Positions 34,893 through 47,049 of a stretch of 64,000 nucleotides of DNA are shown here, in pieces (position 1 is the first letter of the stretch; every line of letters starts with the position of its first letter). The notes beneath the pieces were generated by a model, which was given only the letters and a program-made list of their open reading frames with translations, ran no database searches and was not told the DNA's origin. Both the position numbers and the translations under genes were made by a program. Source of the stretch: Trifolium pratense (lineage: Eukaryota > Streptophyta > Magnoliopsida > Fabales > Fabaceae); the NCBI RefSeq assembly GCF_020283565.1, contig NC_060063.1, forward strand, positions 32,884,635 to 32,948,634. Direction: 5' to 3'.

Positions 34893-35169
34893 CTCTCTCC
34901 GGTCCTTATTATAAGAAACACTTTGACAAAATCACACAGACCAAGGAAGGTAAATTTTCTCATTAATGATTCTAACATTTTATGTTATATTCCAAAACTA
35001 ACATTTGACTAGCATGAGAAATAGACTTTTCTAATTAATGCACTAGCATTATAATGAATTATTTGATTGTATTTAATAAGGGTACAAATGGAATTGTGTC
35101 AAAGTGTTTCTTATAAAAAGGACCAAATAAAAATTCCAAAGTGTTTCTTATAAAAAGGACCGGAGGGAG
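34893..35169. mobile_element. Stowaway-like MITE
   Basis: This 277-bp element is flanked by TA, with ends CTCTCTCCGGTCCTTATTATAA and the inverse TATAAAAAGGACCGGAGGGAG. This matches the CTCCCTCCG terminus of Tc1/mariner-type plant MITEs. A second family member lies at 51614-51908. Confidence 0.75.
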
Positions 35170-35402
35170 TATTAGATACTAGATAGGTAGATAGATAGAT
35201 AGATAGATTGATTTTGAGGAGAAGAGTAAAATGGTGGGTCCCACTAATATTTTGTCTCTCTTAGTTCTTTCTCTCATTTGTCAAACAAGAGAAATTGCTC
35301 ATTTCACACCTATTTCTCTCCTCTCTTATTCTCTCTTCCCTTTTTCTTGCATACCAAACACAACATAAATGATGATTTTTTCCTTGATATCATAGGTTTA
35401 CC

Positions 35403-36215
35403 TAGGGGTGTAAGCGGATCAGAAAAATCCAATTGAACCGATGATCCAATCCAATCCAAACCGAAAAAAACCGAATTTTTTGGTTCGGATCAAAAACCGA
35501 ACAAAACCAATTGAAAACCGATGTGGTTTGGTTCGGTTCTCGGATCTGTTTTCAGATCCATTGGATTGAACCGAACCAAACCGATATATAGGATATATGT
35601 TAATTTTTTTAATTTAGGCAGTTCAACCGAACTACATTTGGCCCAAGTATCTATAAAAATAAAATCTCACTACATCTGCTTCGATATTGTTGTATTTTAG
35701 ATTTGTTGAACTTAATTTCAATATGGTTATATTATGAACTTATTTAGTATTTGATGAACTTAATTTCAATATGATTGTACTATGTACTTGATTGATTTAT
35801 TTGGCATTTGTTGAACTTAATTTTCAAGATGGTTGTACTATGAGCTGTTTTCTTATTGCTCTGCTACTGTTGTTTTCTTTGATATCTGTTTGGGTGGGGG
35901 TACGACAGTTTTGCAGGCTGATTGTGTTTATTCCCCTTGGTGCTTTGTATTATTTTTCCTTAATTTACTTTTGATTCTCTTGTAATTCTTGTTTGAAGAT
36001 AGTTTGAATTTTCCCATTAAAAAAAAAACATGAAATACATCGGAAAAAAATACGATTAAAACCGATCAAAGTATCCGAACCAAACCGAACCAAACCGACG
36101 AGTTTGGTTCGGATTCATTTTTGAAAAACAGTGAAAACCGAACCAATCAATGATTCATTGGTTCGGACATCAGATTCACTCAAAACCGAACCAAACCGGT
36201 CCAATTACACCCCTA
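35403..36215. mobile_element. hAT element (TAGGGGTGTAA), 8-bp TSD
   Basis: The 11-bp terminal inverted repeat TAGGGGTGTAA is exact at both ends. The flanks are the 8-bp duplication GGTTTACC (35395-35402 and 36216-36223). The subterminal parts are rich in CCGAACC/GGTTCGG. The centre (about 35850-36030) reads like the 3' end of a plant LINE, with GGGTGGGGGTACGACAG and a tail ending in an A-tract, so a LINE fragment may be nested or captured. No transposase is encoded. Confidence 0.8.
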
Positions 36216-36762
36216 GGTTTACCTACTGTAGTTTTTTTTTTTTTTTTATCATACAACTTTTAAGGTTACAGAGTATAATGCAGTATAGTACGATTCAAAT
36301 TACAATATTACCCTTGAAGTGTAATATAACCCCTGCTAATTAATCCATTAGACAGTGTCAAGGAGTGTTTATATCCTTATCAGTTGAAATACTTGCACCA
36401 GATATTACCGTAGACATTCATTGTTGAACATTCCCCATTTCAGTTACCCCAAAACAGTTCATCTTAAAAATTACGTGCAAGAACAACTTGGCCATTCCAC
36501 TAACTTTTCTATAACATAATTAAGCATACAGACTCATCTGTGCTAAGTACTGCGAAAACAAATATATTCTTACAATCCAACATGAATGTACCCAAGGCAA
36601 ATGCAATGTCTAATGTTTAATACACATTCCTTCTTCAAACTTTTAAGAGATATAAATCATCTAGTGAAAGAACAACTTCCAAGTATAATGGTGACAAAAA
36701 AGACATTGATGCACCCTCTTTTTGGACAAAATGCAAGACAAACTCTTCAAATTTGAACAAGT

Positions 36763-36899
36763 TTATGCGGTGAATCCCGTTACTGAATAATCTGCATTGA
36801 TCGGAAAACAAAAGCAGTAAGGAAAATTGTCCTCCTCCTCCTTCTCCTCCTCCTTTTCCTCATCCTCATCCTCATCCTCCTTTTCGTCCTCGTCCTCAG

Positions 36900-36957
<58 letters not shown>

Positions 36958-38385
36958 CTCCTCCTCCTCCTCCTCATCCTCATCCTCACCCTCACCCTCA
37001 CCCTCACCCTGACCGATCAATACAACTCTAAGTCGTTTACCATCTTTGGATATAACTTTAAGTTTAAAATTAGGTGTCCATTGGTGTGCTGAAAAAATAC
37101 ACAAGCATATTCAAATCAACAATAAATAATACAGTACAAGAAACATAGTATGGTTAGAGTGAATTATTGGTTTAATATATACAACTTCTTTGACAGAATC
37201 ATACAAAGTGTGATTAGAATTGGAAGATAATATGAATAATAAAAGCAACATAGAAGGTTCTAGTGTAAGATGAAGTTACCTGTATTCTTTTTACCAGCAT
37301 TGGCTTCTTTCTCTGCTTTTATCTTTTCATTTGCAATGGCAGTCACGGAAGATGAGATATCCTTGACATCTGCTTCTTCAACTAGTCTGTCATAGGAAGT
37401 AAATTAAATCAAAAACAGTAGTTTTTTTAATCTAAATTAATTATCAGTTTCTTTCATATCCTATATACTCATTCAGAAGCTATGACAGTTATATTTAGTA
37501 AGAGGCAATTTTATACAAGATATTACTTAAACAACAAATTTAATTGCAATGGAAAAATAGAGATCAAATATACTTAAAAGCTGAATTTTATAATCATTTA
37601 AGCTCAGCGATTCAAATTGTACCAAGACGTTGTTTACTGTACTTTAATAATAGTGCTTCTAAAGAACAAAATCTCAGTAGTATTGGCTATAAAGATTGGA
37701 TAATGCCTATAATGTATATCACACCAAATGACAGAGCATTTAAATATATATCCTTTTTTTCTTCTACTGACTCTGGATAGTTCTCCCTCATTTACAATTT
37801 AATTTCTCCATTTCAACTCCCCAATTGAATCCTATGATGCAGCCTCTAAGACCCAAAAAAGCTACCCATCGTGTAACTACCATAGCTAGTAAAAGCAACC
37901 CTTAACAACACTATATTGCCTGCTCAGGCAGAAGCCAAAGAAGAGCTAGCTCTAAAAAGAAGAAATTGTATTGAAACAACACCCAAAGTATTTAAAGACA
38001 TCTTTATCACAGAGCAAAAACAAAGTTTCCATAAAAGCACGTAAAGCAATCTAACAAGGAAGAGTATTTGGGTTTGTGGTTGAATTTTTATGATCAGCAC
38101 TTGCTCATAATCTTATTTTCTTAGCTAGCATACACGGCAATGCTACACAATGTTCCTTATAGTGTTTAATAATAATATATGACATACCAGCACTAAGAAC
38201 ATGTTATTCTAAAAGGAACATTGGAATCAGAGTAAACAAAACAGATGCAAACAATAAACCTTTGTTGAAGATGTTTTTCCGCCAAAGAATCCAGTGGTTC
38301 TTCCTTTTCTAGCTCTACTTTCTTTCCCTTCTTTTCAGGAGCTTTTTCAGTAGATTTTTTAGGTGCCCATTGTTCTTCCGCGGAA
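36763..38385 (-). CDS. eIF3j-derived gene fragment with Asp/Glu-rich C-terminus
   Basis: Three in-frame exons on the minus strand: about 38385-38260, 37386-37280 and 37088-36763, with GT-AG introns and matching phases. The first two resemble plant eIF3 subunit j, a 40S-binding translation initiation factor: EEPLDSLAEKHLQQR, then LVEEADVKDISSSVTAIANE and KIKAEKEANAGKKN. In normal eIF3j a long central part separates LVEEAD from DVKD; here they are joined, so the middle is missing. The last exon begins AHQWTPNFK and continues into about 60 Asp/Glu residues coded by a GACGAG hexamer repeat. A 5' exon was not found. It could be a pseudogene or a new chimeric gene. Confidence 0.5.
36830..37010. repeat. 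Imperfect trinucleotide/hexamer repeat (CTCGTC)n
   Basis: CCT, CCTCAT and CCTCGT units run for about 180 bp, purest at 36896-36955. On the minus strand they encode the Glu/Asp tract of the eIF3j-derived frame. The plus-strand Ser and minus-strand Arg runs in other frames are shadows of this repeat. Confidence 0.85.
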
Positions 38386-38535
38386 AAAATAAACAAACAT
38401 ATCTCAAATTAACAACAATAAATAATACAGTACAAGAAACATAGTATGGTTAGAGTGAATTGTTGGTTTAATATACAACTTTTTTGTCAGAATGATACAA
38501 AGTGTGATTGGAATTGGGGATTGATTTGATTTATA
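37089..38535. repeat. Direct duplication of intron sequence
   Basis: The segment 37089-37235 and the segment 38386-38535 are near-identical, sharing AATAATACAGTACAAGAAAC and TTAGAGTGAATT. Each lies just upstream (minus strand) of an exon that starts with CAATGGRCACCTAA. Part of the locus has therefore been duplicated, and the terminal exon probably derives in part from a copy of the first. Confidence 0.7.
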
Positions 38536-39901
38536 AATGAAATCATTAGTTGGGAAATATAATCTAAATAATTGATATAAGATTCTTATTCCTGTTCGCC
38601 GAAAAAATATTCTTATTCTTTAGTTGTGAAAATTTAGAGATTCACTATAATATATTTGAACTTGAGTGAAAATGAGGTGTAATCATAATTTCTATATATA
38701 CATGGACAATATCATACTTGCTAGAGCAGCCATTTTGAAAAATATTATATAGGGCAATAACGAAGAAATACCACGATAACACGCTTATTTAATCTTTAAT
38801 GGTCAAAGCGCGAAAACAAATTTATTTACAGATCAAGTAAAATCAACTTTTTACAATAATCCCATATGTTCAAATTCATATATTTTAAATCAAATCAAAT
38901 ACAATTTCAATGATTCCAAACATAATAAAAAATGAATCAAAATGTTAGTGAACTACCAAGTAAAGAACATCATAATTTTTTATAATGTCAGCCTTAACCA
39001 ATCAGCAGCAAATGTTATAGAATTTTATTGATATTGATGTGATACACATGCAAATCCAATACTTTGATTGCACTTGTAACCAAAAAATAAAATATTTCAG
39101 CAATTATGTAATTAAACAATGGGTGAAGTGTGTGATCAAATTAAAGAGGAATCTCATTACCACAACCATCCTCCATTTGCTCGTAAGTTGGTCAAGAAAA
39201 CAGACGAAGAAAAAAAAAATAAGAGTTCCTGATCACCAACTGCATGAAGAGTAAGATTTGTCAGATATCAGGGTCAACGAAAACAATGAGTTCAATCAAA
39301 ACCACCTCATAAAACCCTCCAAAACACCAGTGATAAGGCTAAATTAAGACCTATTATAACAAGTAATCACTTCACATAAACATAAAGAATTACCAATTAG
39401 TCTTAGATTCCATAACATCCCCAAATGAGACACTAATAACAACTAACCAATAATCACCTTGCTATACCCACACAAAAACAAGTAAAAAAAACTATATTAA
39501 GACCTATTATAAGCTAAAAGGAAACTCTTCACAATTAATAACTTCAAATACACATAAACATTAATAGTTGATATACAATCAGAGGTGTTTACAAAATACA
39601 CAACTTTTACAAGACTTTAAGTGTTTGACAGATTTTTCTTCGGTGTAAGAGCTTCAGCGCTATTTTGTTTCATTATTATAAAGAAGACACATAAGAAGCT
39701 CATCCTTTCATAAAAGTTAAATTTTGATCCCCCACAACTACTCAACACATGAGAAGCTCATCCTTCTCTATAGGTTCTCAATTTATGCAAATAAGTTTTT
39801 GACGTTATAGCTAGTATAAAACAATACATAAGATTTTCCTTTCCTGTGATTATTCATTTTTAGTGAACATAGGTGAAAACTGCACGTTAGATGAACTGAT
39901 G
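38536..39901. other. AT-rich DNA without a recognised gene
   Basis: No supportable coding frame, repeat array or element end was found. The left part could hold a 5' exon of the eIF3j-like locus, but none was recognised. Confidence 0.4.
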
Positions 39902-39909
39902 AGTATAAT

Positions 39910-40978
39910 CAGTGGCGGAGCCAGGATTATATTGGAGCCTGGGCACAATTTTAACCGCAATATTTTTTTGGCGCGTCAAATAAGAAAAAACCAGGAAAAC
40001 ATAATCAAATAAGAGAGATGAATTTTTTTTTTTTAAAATGGCTAAATATATTGAATTGAAGAATGAACCAAAAACCTCCTCATCTCTGAAATTAAATGAT
40101 ACAAAATTTAGCCAAACTGATAATGCACAAAATAACAATTTTAAAACAATTTTAGTTAGGATACTGCTGAGAAAATGCAGAAAAAGAAACAACATTATCA
40201 CAGATACTGTGTAACCATTGGACCAATATCTCTAGGACTAACACCAATACTAACAAGATAAGCTACTGAAGTACTCATAGTACCTTCAAGCTAAGAATAT
40301 TTTTGCAAATATATTGACTTAATTAATAACAGGAGCATAGCGCATAGCCTAAAGTTCAGGAGATTTTTGCAACACAAACCCAATATCATCTTCTCCACAT
40401 CAAGCCCTCTAAGAAACTTAATAACAGGAGCAAGCTCAACAATAACACTAGCATGCAAAACTTGTGGATAATTCTTAACAAATCCACCAAGTTTAGACCT
40501 TGATTGAAATCCCAATTTTTTCTAAATAACCTAAAACAGGAATCATATTTTTTCTCATACTACAACCCAACATCAAAGGATAATGATTAATATCATCAAG
40601 TTAGACATAGAATAATAATTGGAATACCAATTTCTAAGTATTTTATGCAATTTCTCAATTTTAGGGTTGCTTACTTTACCTGTCTGCGCTGCGACTGCGA
40701 GAGAGAGAGGCTGAGAGCGGCGGCGGAGAGCGGCCTGAGACTGAGAGAATGAGAAATAGAGAGATTTGAGAGCGGATTTGAGAGCGGTGCTGCGGTGGTC
40801 GATGGCGAAAGGAATGAATGAAACGGAGAAAAGGAGAAACGCAAACTGGTTACTTCTTTTTCTCTTGTTTCTTTTATTAATTTTTTTTTTTTTAAAAAAA
40901 AAATTAAAAAAAAAAAAAAATTGGGGTGGGGCAGCCCGGGCACGTGCCAGGGCATGCCGGGTGGCATCTCCGCCACTG
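39910..40978. mobile_element. hAT element carrying an mTERF gene fragment
   Basis: The 1069-bp element starts CAGTGGCGGAGCCAGG and ends with the inverse, CCTCCGCCACTG type (ATCTCCGCCACTG). A perfect 8-bp duplication AGTATAAT flanks it at 39902-39909 and 40979-40986. It encodes no transposase. Its middle (about 40200-40620, minus strand) is a decayed piece of a plant mTERF gene. The right part (40680-40760) is GAGAG-rich, like a plant 5' untranslated leader. Confidence 0.85.
40198..40610 (-). pseudogene. Decayed mTERF gene fragment (RUG2/BSM-like)
   Basis: Frames on the minus strand give YPLMLGCSMRKNMIPVLGYL, then SKLGGFVKNYPQVLHASVIV with ELAPVIKFLRGLDVEK, and further on TMSTSVAYLVSIGVSPRDIG. 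These are the helical repeats of mTERF proteins, organelle nucleic-acid-binding factors. The closest family I can name from memory is Arabidopsis At4g02990 (BSM/RUG2, mTERF4), which acts in chloroplast RNA processing. At least two frameshifts and an inserted stretch (40285-40350) break the frame. It lies wholly inside an hAT element, so it is a captured fragment, not a resident gene. Confidence 0.7.
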
Positions 40979-41538
40979 AGTATAATATATTGTTATTTTT
41001 ATTTAAAATCTATCTTACCTCATAGTTATTCAAGCTTATGTCTTCAAATTTGTTTTTTTTTTTTTTTTGACTAAGTCTTCAAATTTGTTATATAGATTCT
41101 TTCTCGAGATTTTGAAAGGCCACTCATACTTAAGACTACTCATTCAAAATTTAAGCTTTGGTCCTTTAGGTCAAATTTACTCTTGCAAGTTACAATGTAG
41201 TGACCAACGAAATGATCAATTTCAAAATTTGGACATGGTTGGAGAACTTTTTGTCAACTCAACAACATTGAAGTTGAGAATCATTTGATTTTCAAATTGA
41301 CTGAAGCTCTTAACAACAACGTCAATATTGTCAACCGTGTCTAAATTTTTATCTGTTTTGAGCAATTTATATGTTTACTATTATGCATGTGTTTACATTT
41401 CATCAATATTGTTATAATGGATGTCTACCTAAAGAAATTAAATGTCATGTTTTATTTTCATCATTTTTTTTTATTGGCTTTTAAGATTGTGCCTATATTT
41501 CATATGAGAAAAAAAAATAACAAAAGGTTTGTTGGTTT

Positions 41539-41734
41539 TAGGGGTGTTCATGGTTCATGAACTGCACTCAGTTCATTAACTGAATCACTTTATTATAAAA
41601 ATCAGTTTATTTCTCAAATCAGTTTCAGTTCGGTTCAGAACCAATTTAGAACCAGTTTATAATTTAAACCGGTTTAGTTTCAGTTAACTGGTTTTAAACC
41701 AGTTTTTTAAAAAAATGGGTTTTTTTTTTAAAAC

Positions 41735-41823
<89 letters not shown>

Positions 41824-42381
41824 CGGTTTTAAACTAGTTTTCTAAGTGTCTTTTAAAAAACCAGATGTGGTGCTTTTGATAACTCAGTTTCACTTGACAT
41901 TTTCCTTCATGAATTGAAAACCAAACATACAGAGGAATTTACATAATCATAATCATAATAATCTTAATCATAATCAGTGAGGAATTTACAGAGTAGGAAT
42001 TTACATAATCATAATCATAATAATCTTAATCATAATCGGTGAGGAATTTACATAAGTAAGAAATTTACTTATAGTAGGAATTAACATAATCATAATCATA
42101 ATAATCTTAATCATAATCATAATCACTGAGGAATTTACAGAGTAGGAATTTACATAATCATAATAATAATCTTAATCATAATCAGTGAGGAATTTAAATA
42201 TAGTAGGAATTTACCTTTGAAGAAAGCAAAATCTTCGTCGGTGGTGGAGAAAGAACAAGAACTGTCAACGATGCTGCGATTGGTGGTGGTGGTCGGTGCG
42301 ATTTGGGGGCTAGGGTTTAGAGAAAACCCCTTTCTCTGAAAAGTGGTGAAAATTTTGTTATGTTTTAAACTTTGAAGTGAA

Positions 42382-42453
<72 letters not shown>

Positions 42454-43054
42454 CTTCTTCTTTTTTTTTTGACAAAAATCTTTTTATGTTTTGAAACGAG
42501 TAAAATGGCAAGTACCCCCTGAAATTTTAAAATTTGTCAAACACCCCCTGAAATTTCAAAATAGGCAAATTCTCCTCTGAAATTTCAAAATAGGCAAATA
42601 CCCCCTGAAATTTCGAAATGTCAATCAAATACCCCCTGACAGTGGGGTATTTAGGGGGTATTTGATTGACATTTTGAAATTCCAGGGGGTATTTTCCTAT
42701 TTCAAAATTTAATGGGGTATTTGATTGACATTTTAAAATTTCAGGGGGGGTATTTGCCTATTTTGAAATTTCAGGGGGTATTTGACGAATGTTGAAATTT
42801 CAGGGGCATTTGCTATTTCAAAACTTTAAAAAAGTGATTTTTTTAAAAATTTAAATATTTTTCTTTAAAAAAATAAAAAATAAAAAACAGTTCATAAATT
42901 TAAACTGGTTCTGAACTGGTTATAAACTGAATTGTAACTGTTTATTAAAAGTGGTTCAGTTCAAAACTATATTGAATGGTGCAGTTTAAAATATGGTTCA
43001 ATGCAGTTCGAATTACTTTTTGATTCAGTTAACTAGATTTTTGAACACGCCTCA
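41539..43054. mobile_element. Decayed hAT element with nested repeats
   Basis: The left end TAGGGGTGTTCATGG and the inverse of the right end, TGAGGCGTGTTCAAAA, are imperfect terminal repeats. The subterminal parts carry many GGTTTA/AACCGG motifs. Inside are about 78 bp of (TA)n (41741-41818), repeats of AATCATAATAATCTTAATCA (41940-42190), an (AAT)n tract (42382-42453) and a palindromic MITE (about 42510-42840). No 8-bp duplication survives. Confidence 0.5.
42510..42840. mobile_element. Palindromic MITE (CCCCCTGAAATTTC family)
   Basis: Arms made of repeated ACCCCCTGAAATTTCAAAAT units face inverse units (ATTTTGAAATTTCAGGGGGT) around 42640. A fragment of the same family occurs at about 52560-52680. 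Exact borders were not fixed. Confidence 0.55.
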
Positions 43055-43949
43055 CCTGACCCTCAACATTCAAGCACAAACCTTTTAATAAAAAGTGACA
43101 TATGTTTTGATTCTCTTATTGTTGAAGGTTAAACTTTGCTCTCAAAATGAATTTAAAGTAGGATATGATATAACAAATTATATATGTGCCTTCAAAAAAA
43201 AAAAATCTATTTGTAGTGTATATGATTAAGTACTACATTGTTGGATCAGGAGATGGTGCCGTGCAGCCGGAGATCATTCACATTGGTTTAAGAATAATTA
43301 TTTAAGTGAGTTGAACATCAACATTTTAAGACATTAAAATTAAGGATTCTTTCATTTATAAAATGTTCAACTACCATTTTTCTCCAAATTAATGTTAAAC
43401 TTTGACTTTATGGCATTTATGGCATGATATGAGGTGCCTCTTCAATTTTGTTTGTTACAAACTTACAATTTATCTCATATTCCAGTTCAATAGTTAGAGT
43501 TAGTAATCAATTGAAACTTGTGAACAATTATAAGGTTGTAATTCATAAAAGTATTGACACACATAGATAACTGAACAACGACAAGATTAATATTGAAATA
43601 ATAAGATCCTCAAAAGTTCACATCTCTAAATCGATCTGAGGAAGATAATCTAGAATCTAATCAAATAATAACTTAGCTACTCATAATAATTAAATTAGTA
43701 AGCAACATAATAAAAAGAAGGAACAAAACCAGAAGTTGTGTTACTGCTTGATGATACCGTCGTTCCGTCCTTCAATTCTCCTCCTGTGATAATGAATAAT
43801 GCGCTGCCTTTTATATTTCAGCCTCATAAACCTCAATCCTCATTGTGTTTCTTTATTGGTTTCGGTCGAGGCTCTTGATTTGGGTCAACATAGAAGGCCC
43901 ACGTTTCTTTTGCACTAATCACACTTACACATAGTAGTATAACTCACTC
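43055..43949. other. Non-coding spacer
   Basis: No gene or complete element is seen. A patch at 43740-43920 has the base composition of a promoter or LTR (TTTTATATTTCAGCCTC, GGCCCACGTTTC) but no defined borders. Confidence 0.35.
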
Positions 43950-46900
43950 GATATTCAAGTAAAAATATGAATTATTAAAAATTTATTATTCTTGTAACAA
44001 AAAATATATTATTTTATTGTACAAAATTATATTAGTATGAAATTAAATCTGGTGGAGAGTGATTTTCTGCTTCCTGTGTTTTTTCTCCCACCCCCGTAGA
44101 AATTATGAAAATTATTATTCTATTGTACAAAATTATATTAGTATGGAATTGAACAGGGTGGAGAGTGAATTCCCGCTTCTCGTGTTTTCTCTGTCATCCC
44201 CGTAGAAATTACGAAAAAAGAATTAGGGTCTTGTATTAATATATAAATATAAATATAAGTCTCACGTAAATTACCAAAAAATTATGCATTAATATATGTG
44301 TATAAATATGGACCCTCGTATAAATTACAAAAAAGAAAAAGACACTCATATTAATATAAGTGTAAAGATAAGTCTCAGTAAAAATTACAAAAACATAGGT
44401 ATCTCGTATTAATTATATGTGTATGATAAATATAGGTTCCCATAGAAAGAAAAATAAAATAGGTCATCTGTCTCGTTTTAATAAACCTCGTATTAACACA
44501 TACGAAACAATATAACTCCGTAAAAATTATAAAATATAACCCCTTTCGCCTCTTATACTGCCTAGTATGCTCTAATCTAGGCCTTTCATTTTTTTTTTCT
44601 CTTCAGTTATATTCCTTTTTTTATTTGTAGACATTCAACCATTGAATTACCAAAAGGAGAGAGGGCTGAACAATAATAGCATGACAGGATCCAATTTTGT
44701 GATCTTTCACCCTCCGTTCCCAACAATATTGGTATTTGTTTCCCCGTCCCCATAGAAATTATTAGAAAAACAGCGTCTTATATTGATATATGAATATAAA
44801 TATAAGTTTCATGTAAATAAAAATAAATAAATTGGTACTTGTATAAATATATGAGTATAAATATTGACCAAGTGTAAATTAAAAAAAATAAAAGCACACA
44901 CGTATTAATAAGAGTGTAACTATAAGTCCAATAAAAATTATAAAAAAAATAGGTCTCCCGTATTAATATGAGTAGAAATATAGGTTCTCATAGAAAGTAA
45001 AAAAAAAAATACTCGTATTAATATATAGGTTCTTGTAGAAAAAAAAACTCTCAGTCCCGTATTAAAACATCCGGATAAATATATTCTCGTAGAATATCAC
45101 ATACAATTTGGTTCGATGAGAATGTTTACTCTAAAATAGACCAAATACATTAAACACTTTATGAACCAAAAAAGTAAATTTTTTCTTATAAAAAGACCGG
45201 AAAAAGTAATCTAGGTAAAATGATCATATACAATTTGGTTCGATGAGAATTTTTTCATATAAAATGATCTAGGTTTGTCAAAAAAAAAATGATCTAGGTA
45301 AATAAATAATATAAACTTTTTTACATGCAATTTAATTACTCCCTCCATTTTTATTTAAGTGTCAGGTTATGAATAGTAACACTAATTAAGAAAGTAGATT
45401 TTTTATTTCTTATCTTCCTATTATACCCTAATTAGTGTTTACAATGTAAGTAATATTTATTCTGAAACAGATATAATATATTTTAAAATATTTAAGTCAT
45501 AAAATACAATGTAAAATTTTGTTTAAAATAATCATATAAACGTTTTTATGCCAATTATTAAAAATTTATTTATTTTTGACTAAATAAAAAAAAACTTAGT
45601 CTATAGTATCTAGTCCACCGTACATATCAATTTGGTTTGGGGGTCTATTTGCAATAATGTAAGTTAACTGACAATAAAACTTAAGAAAATTCCAATTTTT
45701 TTTTTTACTATAAGAAAATTCCAAATTGAAAATACTGATTATTGTCAAATAAGTAGAGGAACTTCAACTTGAAAATTTGATTTAATGATAATTGTCATAT
45801 TGTCAAATAAAATTTCAATTGACTTTATATGAATTAATATGGCACACGAATTAATGCTCATTGAAAATGTGTGAGAGAATGATATGTGAGCAAATACTTG
45901 CAGTAAAACATGGATTTATATATTTTCTTGAGAAGAAACACTTAAACGTATAATATATAGATATAGATAGGGATAAAAACACTTACATAAGAAATGAGGA
46001 TTACTGTTTTTCTCGTGAGTTTTTGAGATTGAATCTCAAACTATAAAAATTGGCTTATAATTAAGATCCATACCATAATTTTATTGCTCAAAAACATATT
46101 CTATATATTTTCTTTTACTAAGAAACCAACTTTATTATAGTATAAAAAAAGATCAACTTTAAAATAATTTATTTTTGGTTGGTTCAAATAAATCCTCGTA
46201 TAACATTATAATATTTTCGTCAAAAATATTTTCTAATATTGCATTCAAATGATATAAATTACAAAATACAATTTGTATAAACAAAAAAAATTATAAACTA
46301 CAATCATTGAAGCTAAAACTACAAATCGACTATATAGTAGACATAATGAAATCAAATAATGAAATCTGGCGTTGAAGTTGTTATTGCATGAAAAATTATC
46401 CTTGTAATTGTTCCATCTAAAATCACGATTATGCCTCCAGGATAATGAATCAATATGGATTTAACGCTTAAAAGATCACCTGCGGAATCACATGAAAAAG
46501 AAAATTAGAGATCATGAGATCAAATATAAAAGAAAATTCAAAAGAAAAAAAAAAAAAGAAAAGAAAGAATCAATGATCGATGATAAGACATTGTCAACTT
46601 TGTAATCAGTTGTAGACCGTTACGCGAAAGAAATCATTTCTAGTACTATTATTCTCAAGATAACAAAGTATCAAAGAGAAAGAAGAAGAAAAAAAAAATA
46701 GAAGGCAAGGAAGAATTTTGAAAATTAACCATGATTCAAAAAATTGTGCGTAAAGTGTGAAACTCAAAAGTACTATTTATAGACAAAAATATTAAATAAT
46801 CAAAATAATTATAAATATTCCCTTAAATTATGCATGTAGCAACTGAACAAAATTTGTGCATTAATTCTTGAATTTATACTTTTGAATTTGGAATTTTGAA

Positions 46901-46990
46901 TTAGAAACAAAATCATACAAATTTAAAGCCACGATTTGTGTGTTAATGACCATATATTTGACTTTTTGTATACACACACATTAATGACAG
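43950..46990 (-). mobile_element. Diverged Helitron-related copy
   Basis: Several blocks match the Helitron at 49095-51075 in the same order: GGTGGAGAGTGAT (44050), GAATTAATGCT...TTGAAAA (45850) and CTTGTAATTGTTCCATCTAAAA (46400). The 3' hairpin region near 43955 is eroded. It is longer than the other copy because 44210-45080 holds degenerate repeats of about 60-80 bp built on CGTATTAATATATGNGTATAAATATAGG. No coding frame is seen. Confidence 0.4.
44210..45080. repeat. Degenerate tandem repeats
   Basis: About ten diverged units share TATTAATATA, AATATAAGTCTC and GTAAAAATTAC-like phrases. They lie within the Helitron-related copy and differ by small insertions and deletions. Confidence 0.55.
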
Positions 46991-47049
46991 TAAACAATTT
47001 TATTAAAAAATTCGTTTGTCAATTATCATGATTTGTTTGTTAATTATTT

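Noticed and set aside
36780..37012. Poly-Ser (plus) and Arg/Thr-rich (minus) frames
   Set aside because: They are other-frame readings of the hexamer repeat that encodes the Asp/Glu tract of the eIF3j-derived exon.
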